Notes under the pieces: model-generated
What the model saw: the letters and a program-made list of their open reading frames with translations, nothing else
Databases searched by the model: none
Told to the model about the DNA's origin: nothing
DNA from: Prorocentrum cordatum
Lineage: Eukaryota > Sar > Dinophyceae > Prorocentrales > Prorocentraceae
Length of the DNA: 64,000 nucleotides
Assembly: GCA_963575745.1 (NCBI GenBank)
Contig: CAUYUJ010022081.1
Span: 1-64,000 of the forward strand
Direction: 5' to 3'
Translations under genes and position numbers: made by a program
In this document: positions 1 to 10,299 of the stretch, piece after piece
Position numbering within the stretch: position 1 is the stretch's first letter
Layout of the letters: each line of letters begins with the position of its first letter

Positions 1-2
1 GA

Positions 3-824
3 ACGGCCAAAGATGACAAGTTGGAGGACTGCCAGGTGGAGGCTCTTCTCGCTCTCGATGATGCTCAGTTTTGCGCTCTTGTGGCTCGTCTGCCCAGTCA
101 GCAACGAGCACGTATCGTCGCGCAGAGGGCGGTCAAGTCTGGCGACCCTGCAGCAGTCTCGAAGGAGGCCAAAGTTGAGCACGACGCCCTCAAGGCCAAG
201 GTTTCCAAGGCCGCCGCGGCACTCGATCGAGCCAAGGCGCAATTGGCCTCGCAGGTGCTGCGCGTCGCGACCTTGCAGGTTGAGCACGACGCGCTGCTGG
301 CCAAGGAGAAGGTGGCGGCCAAGCGCGCTGCCGATGCATACGGACAGTTGTCGGGAGGTGCGGCGGCTCCCGCAGCTGATGCTTCTCAGCCACAGGATCC
401 TGCTGTTGGCCTACGCTCGCAGCTGGTCGCTCTGGGCTGCGAGGCCACCGTGCTGGGCGACTTCGACAGGCTCATCGCGGCCCGTGGCGCTGCAGAGGCC
501 GAGCGGCAGAGGAAGGTCCAGGCTGACGCGGCCCAGGCCGCGGCGGCTGGCAGTGCGGCTGCTGGCGCTGGTGGTGATGCAGCTGATGTTCCTGTCCCTG
601 GCGCTCCCGCGTGCTCAGACAGCGACGCCAGCGTGGCCATCTCGTTCAGCGACCTCGGCGGCGATTGGATTGACGATCTCATCAAGAACGCTAACGACGC
701 CGAAGCAGGTGATGGAGACTCTGAGGCCAAGAGCGGCATCGCCCGCTCAGCTTTGCAGGCAGCGCTCGAGGAGGCGTTTGGGCGCGCAAAGAAGGCCAAG
801 CACGACAAAGCCTCGGAGGGGTAG
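3..824 (+). CDS. LINE ORF1-type coiled-coil protein, 5' partial
   Basis: The frame is open from the first bases of the window, so the start lies upstream; the first TTG at 21 is not a credible start. About 273 residues are visible. They are rich in Ala, Lys, Glu and Gln with heptad-like stretches (KAKVSKAAAALDRAKAQLAS), giving a probable coiled coil in the first half. An Ala/Gly-rich linker and an acidic, aromatic patch (SDSDASVAISFSDLGGDW) follow, and the C-terminus is basic (FGRAKKAKHDKASEG). No zinc finger or RRM is visible. Position directly upstream of an EEP-RT module and the general make-up suggest the RNA-binding ORF1 product of the element. Function is inference. Confidence 0.6.
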   Translation, partial: TAKDDKLEDCQVEALLALDDAQFCALVARLPSQQRARIVAQRAVKSGDPAAVSKEAKVEHDALKAKVSKAAAALDRAKAQLASQVLRVATLQVEHDALLAKEKVAAKRAADAYGQLSGGAAAPAADASQPQDPAVGLRSQLVALGCEATVLGDFDRLIAARGAAEAERQRKVQADAAQAAAAGSAAAGAGGDAADVPVPGAPACSDSDASVAISFSDLGGDWIDDLIKNANDAEAGDGDSEAKSGIARSALQAALEEAFGRAKKAKHDKASEG

Positions 825-828
825 CCCG

Positions 829-1533
829 CCCCCTCATGCGCGGGCTCGGGCCCCTCGTGTCTGGACACGTTTAACCTGCAATGTTACAGAGCGAGCTGGG
901 CTTGACATTTTCCTCTCCTCCCCTCACTCCCTGATCGCTGATGTGCTCGCTGCTCAGGAAACTCACATCGCGGACACAGAGGCGCAGGAAGCTGCGTTGC
1001 GTGCCCAAGGTCGACGAGCACACTTCTATCCAGCTGTTCCCACGGGCCGTGGGGGTACCTCTGGAGGCCTCATGATTGCCACCCCGAAGCACCTTGGTTT
1101 ATCTAGAGTGGAGGGCTACTCTGATAGTTCTGTACGGGGCCGCGTCGGAATGCGGCATCTTGGAGGCGTAATACCTGGGGGAGTTTTGGTTGCCAGCATC
1201 TATCTTCATCATAGTGTTGGCCTTTCCCCTCAAAGCTGGACTATATTGCGTGACCTGGGGGCCCATCTAAAAGCCATTGGAATACCGTTTATTCTGATGG
1301 GTGATTTCAATCTGGAGCCTGAGGTATTGGACTACAGCGGATGGGTATCAGCCCTTGACGCTGTCATCGTCGCATCGGAAGGTGGAGCGTGCCGCCCAGC
1401 AGATCGTGTGATTGATTTGTCCGTAGTCAGTCGCGAGCTCGCCGCTGGAGCTCAGGCAATTGTACTGTACGACGTCGCCACGGCGCCGCACTACCCTGTT
1501 CAGCTTAGGCTTGCGTGCACGAAGGACTCCTAG
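829..1533 (+). pseudogene. EEP (APE-like) endonuclease domain of LINE element 1
   Basis: This would be the target-nicking endonuclease used in target-primed reverse transcription. The reading frame is open from base 13, but only the part after about 829 reads as protein; the earlier stretch is an antiframe of ORF1. EEP landmarks appear in order: QETH (metal-binding Glu), ILMGDFN (Asp/Asn pair), VIDLSVVS (Asp) and APHYPVQL, which replaces the usual SDH motif and keeps the His. The domain ends at a TAG just before a frame change into the RT part. The ORF1/EEP junction involves a frame change near 820. Confidence 0.65.
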
Positions 1534-1633
1534 AGTGTCAGGGTGGCTAAGGCACCGAGGCGTTTCCCTACTGTGGTTCCTGCTGGGCCCAGGAATCGGC
1601 CTCCTGAAGGCCGTTGGGATCATGTGAGCAACA

Positions 1634-3125
1634 ATGCGCAGTCTGGGGATATCTCGAAGTCTTGGGAGTCCTTTTGTCCAGGCCGCGGAGCTCGAGCTTC
1701 TCGACGCGCGCCAGATTGACGATGATGCAGCCCAGAGCTACTTGGGACGAGGGGGACAGATCGAGTTGTCCTGGGGCACTCCGGGACGACCTGGGCCACC
1801 TGCTTTCCCGAGGGTTTCCCAAGAAGCCACGTGGTGGCGCAATGTTGGGGTCTTGTTTTCGGAGTTTGCCAAGCCGTGCAGCGCTTCCAGGACTCGAGAG
1901 CTGCGTCGGGATGCACATCGGCTTCAGGGGTCGAAGCACGTCGTTCGCATGTGCGCCTTCTGCTTCTGCCGAGTGCTCGGCTTGCTTAGGCACCCCGACA
2001 TGCTCTTTGCACTTGCTGTTTTCCTCTCCCAGCTCGCCTGTCAGCATGCCACCCACTTGCGTCGTCAGAGCGCCGCTCAGAAGACGGCAGGCAGGGTGGG
2101 AGCAGTGTGTCAAGAAGCACTCAGTAAATGGCGCTGCTGCTCTCTTTCGCTACGTTCGCCTGCCAGATCCCTGGCGGTCTCCGTCTATTGTGCAGTTCGC
2201 GCCCACCAACAGCATGCAGGAGATTTATGTGCTGGAGGCCGAGTGGAAGAAGTGGTGGAGGGTTGGAGCCAAGGACCCTCCCCTCCAATGGCCCTCGGAC
2301 CTGGGAGATAGGCCCCCTGCCCCCACCTTGGAGCACCTCAAAAGGGTCCTGGGGACGTTCCCTGTGGGGACGGGTTGTGGGTTCGACCAGCTGCCGCCAC
2401 GGCAGCTTTTGCGCCTCCCTGATGAAGCGCTCGAGATCTTTTGCCAGTTGATCTCCTGCATAGAGCACAAGGTCGAATGGCCGCCGATGACGATCAGAAT
2501 GATTTTGATGTCAAAGCGGCCTGATGGAGTGCGACCACTCGCTCTGCTTCACTGTCTTTGTCGCGTTCAGGCGCGACTCAGGAGAGCTGTGCTACAGAAA
2601 TGGCAGAAGGACAACTATAGATACTTCTGGTGGGCCATTCGTGGAAAATCGTCGGGGCTGTCGGTCTGGCTTCAAGCGGGCTGGGCGGAGTTTCATTCGG
2701 ACTCGGGCAGCGATTCGGCGACCCTTCTTGTCGACCTCAAGAAGGCATTCGAACTCGTTCGGCACATGCATCTCATATCTGCAGCTGTCCGAAAGTCATT
2801 TCCGCTCTGGCAGCTTAAGTTGCTTGTGCTAGCTTATCGCGCTCCCAGAGTGATAGAGCTGCAGGGAATCTGCAGCGAGCCCATCAAGGTCGACCAGACC
2901 ATTGCTCCTGGCTGCCTGTTCGCCACCTGCCTCCTTCAGCTCATGTTGCTCGGGCCTTTAGACGAGGTCAGGAAGGAGTATCCCACGGTGCCCATCGCTG
3001 TTGTGTTGACGACATATGTTTGCAGAGATGTGGAACCGCTACCAGGGTTATCAATGAGATATCGGGGACTGGGCCCGCGCGTAAGCACGAGCTGAAGAAC
3101 GTAGACCTTGTGATAGCCCTTGACT
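1634..3125 (+). pseudogene. Reverse transcriptase domain of LINE element 1, frameshifted
   Basis: The linker between endonuclease and RT reads in frame 2 (about 1634-1900). The RT fingers/palm then read in frame 3 (about 2080-2990), with motif A as LLVDLKKAFELV and a motif-B-like APGCLFATC. The catalytic motif C appears as CVDD at 3002-3013, but in frame 2, so at least one frameshift separates motifs A/B from C. The continuation after CVDD (INEISGTGPARKHELKNVD) resembles the RT palm-thumb boundary and stops at TAA near 3123. Non-functional as it stands. Confidence 0.7.
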
Positions 3126-3709
3126 AATCTAGGGCGCTCGCTGGCACCCCAGATATTCAGCAGAGTTTACCGCGCAAGCTTATTTCCTTCAAGGCGTTTG
3201 GTGTGCACTCTGAGCGCAACCTCGGCGTCGACTACTCTGCTGGGCGAGCTACTAAGAGACGGACGCGCGCAGCATGCATACCTGTGACAAAAGCAAAGTT
3301 CAAGCGGTTCACGCACCTGCAAGGCGCGCATGCACGCAAGAAAACACTGCAGCACATGGCGCGCGCGTCCATCGAGACCGCTGTCACGTTCGGCACGGCT
3401 GTGCAAGGCACGAGCACGAGTGAGCTAGACGCACTCCGTACTATGGCTGAAGCGTCACTTGGGGCTAAAGCTGCTGGGAGGTCGCGCGCGCTTGCCCTGG
3501 CGATGACCCCCAGCCCGAGGTTCGACCCCGTTTGCCGTGCCACGCTGGAGCCCGTCAAGGCCTTCATGCATGTCTTCTGGAGGGCCCTGATGCCGATCAA
3601 CGCGCTGCAAAGGGGGTTTGCTGCTGCTGCTGCCAGGTTGGGCCCCCGCAGCTCCCCGTGGCAGGCTATTAAAATAAGGGGCCTTTCTCGGCGCTTTGGG
3701 CCTCCTTAA
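3126..3709 (+). pseudogene. RT thumb/connection region of LINE element 1
   Basis: The same frame as the CVDD segment resumes after the single stop near 3123 and stays open to 3709. It begins with FKAFGVHSERNLGVDY, the kind of LGVD(Y/F) segment found downstream of RT in LINEs, followed by a basic helical region. One in-frame stop therefore splits what was a continuous frame-2 protein from about 3002 to 3709. Confidence 0.5.
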
Positions 3710-3714
3710 AGCGT

Positions 3715-5200
3715 GTGGGAGCTGATGCTAGTGATCTGCGGGCTTGGGTTTTCCCGAATGGCCAGGTCATCGACCCCGCCCAGCTCTGCCCCAGGTCCTT
3801 TCAGGCACTTATCGAGAGGGCCATCGCCGCCTGGCAGATGCAGAAGGTCTCTGAGCATTTCGAGGTACCTGAGTTTCTTGGGGGGGTCTGGATCGAGCCG
3901 CTCAGGGCGCTTTGCAATCCCAGGATCCCCGGCCCAAGAGGCGGCCTATTTGCGCTCGGTCGTCATAGGAGCCCAGTGGACGCAGGCCAGGCAGTACGAG
4001 CAAGGCTGGATCCAGGACCCCCTCTGCAGGCTTTGTAAGGCATTCTCAGGCACGCTCCTGCATAGGCACGCCAGCTGCGAGCACATCACAGAGCTCGTAG
4101 GCCCCGTGCCGACGTCGGTCAGCATCTTTGCAGAGCGCGCCAACACCAACAAGCTGTTTCAAGTGTTCATCGAGCGGCTCGTGCTTGCCACGCCGCCCGT
4201 GCTGACAGATCTGCTCCAGTATCCGATGCAACCCTACCTCAGGTGGAAAGGTGATGCATCCAGCTTCACTGGAGATCTATACTTGGGCGGCTCGTGGTTT
4301 GAAGAACTTCCTCAATATCCTGTGGCTGGATTCTCCGCGGTTGCATGGCACCATCAGGCGGATCTTGCTGTGTGTACTATTTCGGGCGTTCTCCCTGGAA
4401 CGCACCAGGACATCGATGGAGCTGAGCTAGTTGCATTGTATATTGCTCTGCAGCATGCTATTCCTCCTGTGACCGTGTACTCTGATTCGGTTTTTGTTGT
4501 CAGTGGAGTCAATCTGCTGGGAGAGGAGCGAACCACCTGTGCTAACTTTGCATGGGGACACTTGTGGAAGCTCGTCTGGCAGAAGATCCATGATTGGGGG
4601 GACGGTTTCACCATTGACAAAGTTAAAAATCATATCACTCGCAAGCAGGTCCGTGACGGAGTCCAGTCTGCTCGGCACACCGAGGGTAACAAGCTTGCGG
4701 ATGAGGAGGCCAGATGCAGGACCCATATGCGCAGGCCTGCTGTGGCCTACAGAGAGCTCCTTCACCAGCACCAGAAGTTCGTTAAAGGATTGGGCGTCTG
4801 GGTTGCCAGTGTGGGGGCTGTACTATCTGAGAAGGATTGCTTGCACCGTGAGCGGCGTTTACGAGACCCTGAGGCCCCTCCCTCCATAGTGCTTGTCAAA
4901 GCCCAGCCGCCCACGTTGCAGGAGCGTGCTAAAGCCACTAACCAGCTGTATGTAGTTAGAGGCTTGAAGCCGCACAAACTGTACACGTTTATAACCCCGA
5001 CGGTGCCTGTCCCCACCAGGTTTGTCTGCTGTAGCGTGTGTGGTTGCCAGAGCTCCCACAGGCTTTTCAAGGGGCTCACCTCTCCGTGTCCTCAGCAGGC
5101 TCCTAAGTGGGGAAAGACTGTGGGGTCCCGCCTTTTGACACAGGAGAAGTTTAAGATTGCTAATGCCACGCTTCATGTATCTAAGCTTCAAGCTCTTTGA
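3715..5200 (+). pseudogene. Zinc knuckle plus RNase H C-terminal part of LINE element 1
   Basis: The first 230 bases read in frame 1 and the rest (from about 3950) in frame 2. A C-x2-C-x8-H/H-C knuckle (CRLCKAFSGTLLHRHASC) precedes an RNase H type I fold. The four acidic positions are visible: Asp in TGDLYLGGSW, Glu in DGAELVALYIAL, Asp in VYSDSVFVV and Asp in GNKLADEEA. A second Cys cluster (CCSVCGCQSSHR...SPC) closes the protein. RNase H would remove template RNA during second-strand synthesis. The long frame-2 block is well preserved, unlike the RT. Confidence 0.7.
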
Positions 5201-5459
5201 GAGGAGATGATGACAGGCTCGCCAATCCCTCTTTGAGGTGGTGTCAGTTCGCTGGCACGCGGCGTGCATTTTCTGTTCTGATTCCTCTGTGCAATCGCAG
5301 GCGTCACACACGCATATTTTCCTTTCAAGCCGTGCGGGCCGTGTGCTGCCAGGCCTCTCATTCTCATTGTTTCTGCACGGGTATGTTCATCACATGTCCC
5401 GTGCTTTTCTGTTGCGCGCCCCTCCGCAGGCCGCCGACGTCGGAGGCTACGAGGTGGCT
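5201..5459. other. No gene seen between LINE element 1 and hairpin
   Basis: Possible 3' untranslated tail of element 1. Composition resembles the element and no open frame of coding character is present. Confidence 0.4.
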
Positions 5460-5507
5460 GCCGCTGCCTCGCGTGGTGCCAGGTAAGTCACCACGCGAGG
5501 CAGCGGC
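5460..5507. repeat. Perfect inverted repeat, 19-bp arms, loop with splice-donor motif
   Basis: Arm GCCGCTGCCTCGCGTGGTG (5460-5478) is the exact reverse complement of 5489-5507. The 10-nt spacer reads CCAGGTAAGT, a textbook 5' splice-site string. Confidence 0.85.
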
Positions 5508-5554
5508 CCCGTGTTGAGGTGGAGACGCTGTGTCCGCCTCCAGTGCCGTGCCGA

Positions 5555-5652
5555 GGAGGAAAGGGAGGAGGAGGAGGAGGAGGAGGGGGAGGAGGTGGAG
5601 GAGGAAAGGGAGGAGGAGGAGGAGGAGGAGGAGGAGGAGGAGGAGGAGGAGC
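5555..5652. repeat. GGA/TCC triplet array
   Basis: About 100 bases of GGA repeats with a few interruptions. The poly-Glu and poly-Ser open frames over it are artefacts of the repeat. Confidence 0.9.
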
Positions 5653-6590
5653 AGGACCAAGACCGTGCTGACCTCGGTGCCGTGCCCCCGACCGTGCTGA
5701 CCAAGCGATGCGCAGGTCGAGGCGAGGAAGCAAGCATGCAGCTGTTCGAAGAGCCTAGGATGTGTTTCCAAGCAAGGCCCAGATCGCCCAAGCACAGCTT
5801 GTGGGCGACCTGGGCCCCGCTTCGGCCTGCGTCAGGAGGCCTCTGGTATTTTCTGCGCGGGCTGAGTGACGGCTTGGAACCGAACGCGACGTTGGGAAGA
5901 TAATTCACCTCCCGCGGCGCCCAGTGCTGGGGTTTCCTCTGGTGCCTGAGAGTCCTAGCAACCCTCCGGATTCCTATGGGTTCGTAGGGCTCCTAAGGAT
6001 TCATACGGATTCCTACAATGTCGCTGGGTTTCCTTAGGATTACTAAGAATTCGTAGTATTCCTCAGGATCGGATTCTTAGGAATCCCTGGAAATCCTGGG
6101 AAGGGAGGGGCGAGGAGGGGGAGACGAATTTTATTGCCGGCCCAACGGGTTTGGGCTGGGGCGCATTCAAAACCTATCTCGGTCACCTCTGGAGGCCCCC
6201 AAAGACCTCCCGGGACCTCCAGAGGCAAGGGGGTGTGGAACCAACGGGCTCTGAAGCTGTGACCGTGCGTTTTTTTTTTTTTTTTGTTTTTCTCGTTTTC
6301 GCCCTGTCTCCAGGATGGGCACGTTGCAAGACTTCGCCATAGGGTCCCGGGCGCTGGCGCCTTCCCCCAGGACGAGTTTTTCATCCCGAATCGCGCTCTG
6401 ACAGTCCCGGGCCCCGTGGAGGGCCCAAAGGCGCGAAAACGGGAGAAAACTTCAGGACACGCGTCCCTCATCACCCGAAAATTACCCCCCCTCGGGCAGA
6501 TCCCCCCCCCCTTGGCCGCCTCCAGGGGTCCACAGGGCCCAGGGGGCGTATTGTGCCAAAGAGAGGGTGCTGTGGCCGAGGAGTGTGCTA
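5653..6590. other. Non-coding stretch with short palindromic motif cluster
   Basis: No convincing gene. At 5940-6090 the string GGATTC(C/A)TA and its complement recur about eight times in both orientations. A 15-base T run lies at 6271-6285. Confidence 0.4.
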
Positions 6591-6599
6591 TCCCCCTCA

Positions 6600-6810
6600 T
6601 GGCGAACCGCACGGGAAGACACAACCCGACCTGGGCCCGACAAACATCCCTCAGAAACGTGAGAGTCAACGCCTGCCAACCCAAAAAGCCTTCAAGGCTG
6701 CCAATCCCAAGATGCAAAAGGACGTCCGACAAGCACGAACTAGCATTGGGGCACCCTTCCCCGAGCTTCCCCGAACCGACCTCGATCTTATACCTCGGTC
6801 GGACTGAAGG
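6600..6810 (+). repeat. Fragment of dispersed repeat family F2
   Basis: 6700-6800 aligns by eye with 27110-27170 and 49610-49690. Shared blocks are ACAAGCACGA, CCCCGA and the CCTCGGTC(G/C)GACC end. Diverged fragment. Confidence 0.45.
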
Positions 6811-7092
6811 AGGAGGACGACGAGAAGGAAGAGGAGAAGAAGGAGGACGACGAGGAGGAGAAAGAGGAGGAGGAGGAGGATAATGAGGGAGAGGAGGGGA
6901 AAGAGGAGGGGAAAGAGGAGGAACCGGAGGAGGAGAAGAAGAAAGAGGTTGGGGAGGGGGAGGAAGAGGAGGAAGAGGAGGAGGAGGAAGAGGAGAAAGA
7001 GGAAACGGAAGAGGACGAGGAGGAAGACGAGGAGGAGGAGGAGGAGGGGGAGGAGGATGGATGGATGGATGGATGGATGGATGGATGGATGG
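6805..7092. repeat. GGA-rich array ending in a GGAT tetranucleotide run
   Basis: About 240 bases of degenerate GGA/GAA triplets are followed at 7053-7091 by a clean (GGAT)n run. Open frames here are low-complexity artefacts. Confidence 0.9.
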
Positions 7093-7544
7093 ACTCGGCA
7101 TTGCGCTGTGAGTCTGAAGACACTCACCCCTCGAGCTCACGAAACGAGAGATCGCTCGGGGACACCTCTGAGCAGTCGTGCGACCTCCTCGGACCGAACG
7201 AGGTCAGGCGTGCGGGCGCGCCGCGCAGCTGCGACCACCTTTGATCAGAGCCGAGCAGGACAGGAAACAGGAAGACGCCCGCGGGCGGGGGGTGATACCC
7301 CTCTGGCCCCTGGGGGCCGAGCTCGACGGCGCGGAGAGCACCGAGCAGGCTCCCTGGACACCCAAGAGGCCCCGAGAAGGAAAAACAAACAAGCCGAAAA
7401 AAAGAGCCGACGGCGCGCCCTAGAGACCCGGGGCGGCGAGAGCGACTAGAGGGGCCTGGTGCTACAGCGAAGCTGCTAGAGGGACTCGCGTCGTCACGTA
7501 GTGTGCTGGTCGCCCATCTCTTTCCGTAGGATCCGCCACCCATG
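7093..7544. other. No gene recognised
   Basis: GC-rich sequence between the GGAT array and LINE element 2. Open frames on both strands have compositional bias only. Confidence 0.4.
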
Positions 7545-8149
7545 TCAGCCCTTCTGGCCGTAGTGGATCTGGCGGTTCTTGTCTAGCAGTTTCTGGGCCA
7601 TCGATTCCAGGTGGCCCAGAGGGGCCGTCCCCATCTTCTGGCGGCCGCCCAGAACGTCGAGGCATGTCTCCCGAGGGCCGTCTGGGTTGACGCTCTTCAG
7701 TGTGATCTGGTCCGCGCTAGCGAACTGCATCCTGGTGTACTGGTCGTTGTGGCGCGTGCGCAGCCTGAGGTGGAGCAGAGCTCCGAGCCCGTCCCCATGC
7801 AAACGAACTGCTGGTAGAAGGTGCGCGGGAGCACGTGCCCCTGCGGGGTCTCCTGCTCCACGGAGGTCGACGGGTACTTGAACTCGGCGTGAGCGATGTG
7901 CAAATGTGGTGAGTTGGGGCTTCGCCTCGGGGACCTGCGCCGCCTCTGCGTGCATCTTGCCCGCTTCCCGAGCTGCGACGATCGAAGTAGCCGTGGGCGG
8001 GGTCGCGATGCTGATCCATTCCGAGGCCGCGAGGTCCCTGAGCTGCTGGGCGTGCTGACGCGCCGTTTTGGGGAGGAACGTGACCGCCTGCTGCAGGTCG
8101 CGCGACTTCAGGGCGCCCTCCAGACGAAGCATGATCGTGTCGTAGTCCC
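7545..8149 (-). pseudogene. ORFX-type protein, fragment fused behind endonuclease
   Basis: Related by eye to the 18940-19794 protein. Shared strings are QQLRDLA(A/S)SE, T...AGKQ/KM..(Q/E)AAQ, (N)D(Q/E)YTR(M/I)QF and the C-terminal block LGG-x-K-x-G-x-AP-x-GHLE-x3-QKLLD. It reads in three frames here (7545-7720, 7700-7900 and about 7900-8150). The first residues continue straight on from the endonuclease tail (TWDYDTIMLRLEGALKSRDLQQ), so the join lies within or before the EGALK segment. Function unknown. Confidence 0.5.
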
Positions 8150-9072
8150 AGGTGCGCTGCGCGTGGGCCTCGAAGATGTCGCCCGCGTAGACAGAGCGGT
8201 GGTCTCGATCGTGCAATGTGTTGAGGCGGCGTCCTGCTCCCATGGGGGCCTTGCACATGCGCGGGGCGTGGAGGAAGTCGATCCTGCGTGGCCGTCCGCG
8301 CGCCCCGATGAAGGTGTCCCCGCTGACAAAGAAGGTGTCGTGGTCCGAGGGGAACCGTTGCCAAAGACGTCCAGAAAAGGCCCCCCAGCTCCAGGAAGGG
8401 GCCCACGGCGCTGTCGACCTCGCTCCACAAGTCGTGCTCGAGCAGGGACGGGGAGCCGAGAAACGTCTCGTCCACGGAGTCGCCGAGCTGAGGTCCGCCC
8501 CGCTGAAGGGCGTGCGTCGACTGCCCACAGACTCCAGCGTGGTGCGTGCCCACGGGATCATAGCCTGGGTCACCTGGCGGTATGAGTTGCGGCTGGAGCA
8601 GGACTCGGATGGCACGGAAAGGTGCCGAACCATGAGGGGCGCGTCCGAGGAGCGGCACGGTCGCGCCGCAGCGGCCCGAGACCGCCGCGGGCGGAGGGTA
8701 GATCCGACGTAGGTGTGCCTGCGGAAACCGCTGATGTAGGAAGATGCTCCCCCCGCAACTCTTGTTGGTCCAGCCGATGGAGAGCTCCCAGTGGTAGTCG
8801 TGCTGAAAGAGGCTGTGGCGGCCGTCCAGTGTCGGGCGGCGGCTCGTCCCAGGGGAGAGGATCGCACCCATGTAGTGCTCGCGGGTGATCTCCTGCGCGC
8901 GGGTGCTGCCCGTCAGGTAGAGAGGGTTGTACACGTAGAGCCTGGCGTGCTGAGCAGGGTGAGGCTCTCGCTCCTGAGTGCGTCCAGGGGCGCGGCAAAC
9001 GCCTGTCGACATGTAGGCGGCCGCCCGCGGCGAGAAGCCGACGGCCGCGAGCAAGAGGAGAGACTCCATCAT
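8150..9072 (-). pseudogene. EEP endonuclease domain of LINE element 2, frameshifted
   Basis: The N-terminal half reads in the frame starting at 9072 (RLYVYNPLYLTGSTRAQEI, then SLFQHDYHWELSIGW). It is clearly homologous to element 3 (TYNPMFITGPTRAMEI, SLFQHHSHYELSFG). The C-terminal half reads in another frame (GRPRRIDFLHAP; LHDRDHRSVYAGD) and supplies the catalytic Asp and His. A frameshift near 8560 separates the halves. Confidence 0.6.
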
Positions 9073-9185
9073 GGGCCTCTTGGGCCCCGCGGGCGCGTGG
9101 GCATCGCGCGCTGCTCCCCTGGCGGGCGATGGAACAGGGTGGGAGGGCCGCGTGCCCCTCGACCTTCAGCCGCGGCGGCGGCTGG

Positions 9186-9232
9186 AGGAGGAGGAGGAGG
9201 AGGAGGAGGAGGAGGAGGAGGAGAAGGAGAGC
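9186..9232. repeat. GGA array inside LINE element 2
   Basis: Short GGA run interrupting the region between the ORF2 start and the endonuclease. Confidence 0.9.
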
Positions 9233-9476
9233 ACGCCGCGCGACGCGGTTCGGGCGCCCGCCCAGCCCCCGCAACGGCGGGGCATATAGAGCTCGCCGAC
9301 GTAGAAGACGACGAACGGCCCCGCCAGCCTGCACACCAACCGAGCTTCCGTGAGAGGCTCACCCGTGGTGCCAGCTGACGGGGAAGGGCCTACCTGGGAC
9401 CACCCACGGCGCACCAGGGGCATGCAAGCAGCGGCCCAACCATAGGTGACCGTGGGGCCCAGGCGGCCAGCCCCTC

Positions 9477-10230
9477 TCATTTCGGCAGCGACGACACGAG
9501 GTGGCGCAGCTTGTCGATCTCGAGGGACTCCACGGCGGGCAGCTGGGTCGGGCCGAACATGCCAGACGCAGCGATCTGCGCGAGCATGGCAGCCCGCTCG
9601 CCCACGCCGGAGGGGACGGCGGCGGCGGCTCCGCCGGCCGCTGCAGCCTCCGCCTCCACATCCGCCGCGGCGGCTCCGCCAGCTGCACGAGCAGGCTCCG
9701 CCGCCATCACGCCAGCTCCAGCGCCGCCAGGCGCCTCCGCCAGCGTGTCGGTGCGGCGGAAGCGCCGCCTCCGAGGGGCAGGGCGCCGCGCGCCGTCCGC
9801 CCAGTCGTCGTCGAGCACCTCCATCTCGTCGTCGTCGCGGGCCGCCGCAGGAGCGCCCTCCGCCGCGCGCACGGGCACGACTGCCCCGCCCGCAGCTCCA
9901 GGACCGCCACCCGCAGCCAAGCGCGCCGCCGCCAGGCGCTGGCGGCGACGCTGCCGCCGAGCCGCCTTTGCCGCACCAGCGGCCTCGGCGGCGCCAGCAG
10001 CGCGTCCACGTACTTCATCGTCAGCAGGGGGAGCAGCAGCAGGCGGGCCGGCGGCCGCCTCCGTCGGCCTCTCTCCGCACGCGTACAGCGCGGCGGAGAT
10101 GGCCGAGCGGGCGACGGCGGCCCGCGGCGACCGTCCGCCGCGGCGCTCCTGCCAGGACCGCGGCCCTGACGGCGGCCTCGACGAGGTCGGCGCCGCCAGG
10201 GGCCTCGGAAGCCCCTCTAGGCCTCGGCAT
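9477..10230 (-). pseudogene. ORF1-type Ala/Arg-rich protein of LINE element 2
   Basis: A minus-strand ATG at 10230 starts MPRPRGASEAPGGADLVEAA. One frameshift near 10120 leads into the frame that ends at 9477 with the clearly proteinaceous tail GERAAMLAQIAASGMFGPTQ followed by a Leu-rich helix. The middle is Ala/Arg-rich with an acidic patch (EMEVLDDDWADG). The stop TGA overlaps the next ATG (ATGA at 9480-9477). Role as ORF1 is inferred from its place between the SL and the endonuclease. Confidence 0.45.
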
Positions 10231-10285
10231 CCCGCGAGGCGCCACGCCGCAGGGGGGGGCGCGCGCGGGCGAGGCCGTGCGTCCG

Positions 10286-10299
10286 CTTGAGCCAAAATG
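10286..10299 (-). other. Spliced-leader remnant (3' 14 nt of DinoSL)
   Basis: Reverse complement reads CATTTTGGCTCAAG, identical to the 3' 14 nt of the dinoflagellate SL. The sequence upstream of it on the sense strand is a TCC array. Confidence 0.7.

Larger units (their letters stand above)
3..5215 (+). mobile_element. LINE-like element 1, decayed, 5' end outside window
   Basis: Non-LTR retrotransposon remnant. In order it carries an ORF1-type coiled-coil protein, an endonuclease/exonuclease/phosphatase (EEP) domain, a reverse transcriptase, a zinc knuckle and an RNase H domain, all on the plus strand. Successive domains lie in different frames (ORF1 frame 3, EEP frame 1, RT frame 3 then frame 2, RNase H frame 2) and an in-frame stop lies near 3123, so it cannot encode an intact ORF2. 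The domain order matches the intact element at 34.7-43.2 kb, but the protein sequence is a distinct lineage. The 3' end is set at the RNase H ORF stop; no poly-A or target duplication was seen. Confidence 0.8.
7545..10299 (-). mobile_element. LINE-like element 2, SL-tagged, RT deleted
   Basis: Read on the minus strand from 10299: an SL 3' remnant, an ORF1-type protein (10230-9477), an ORF2 start that overlaps the ORF1 stop as ATGA (9480), an EEP endonuclease (about 9072-8150), then directly an ORFX-type protein that in element 3 lies downstream of RT and zinc fingers. No RT motif is present. Several frameshifts occur. The 5' end abuts a GGA/TCC array at 10300-10350. Confidence 0.6.

Noticed and set aside
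5928-6090. Transposon end or regulatory cluster of GGATTCCTA motifs
   Set aside because: Motif is short and irregular, with no second copy of the arrangement in the window.
6043-7140. 365-codon Pro-rich minus frame
   Set aside because: Covers the GGA/GGAT array and non-coding flank; no natural protein composition.
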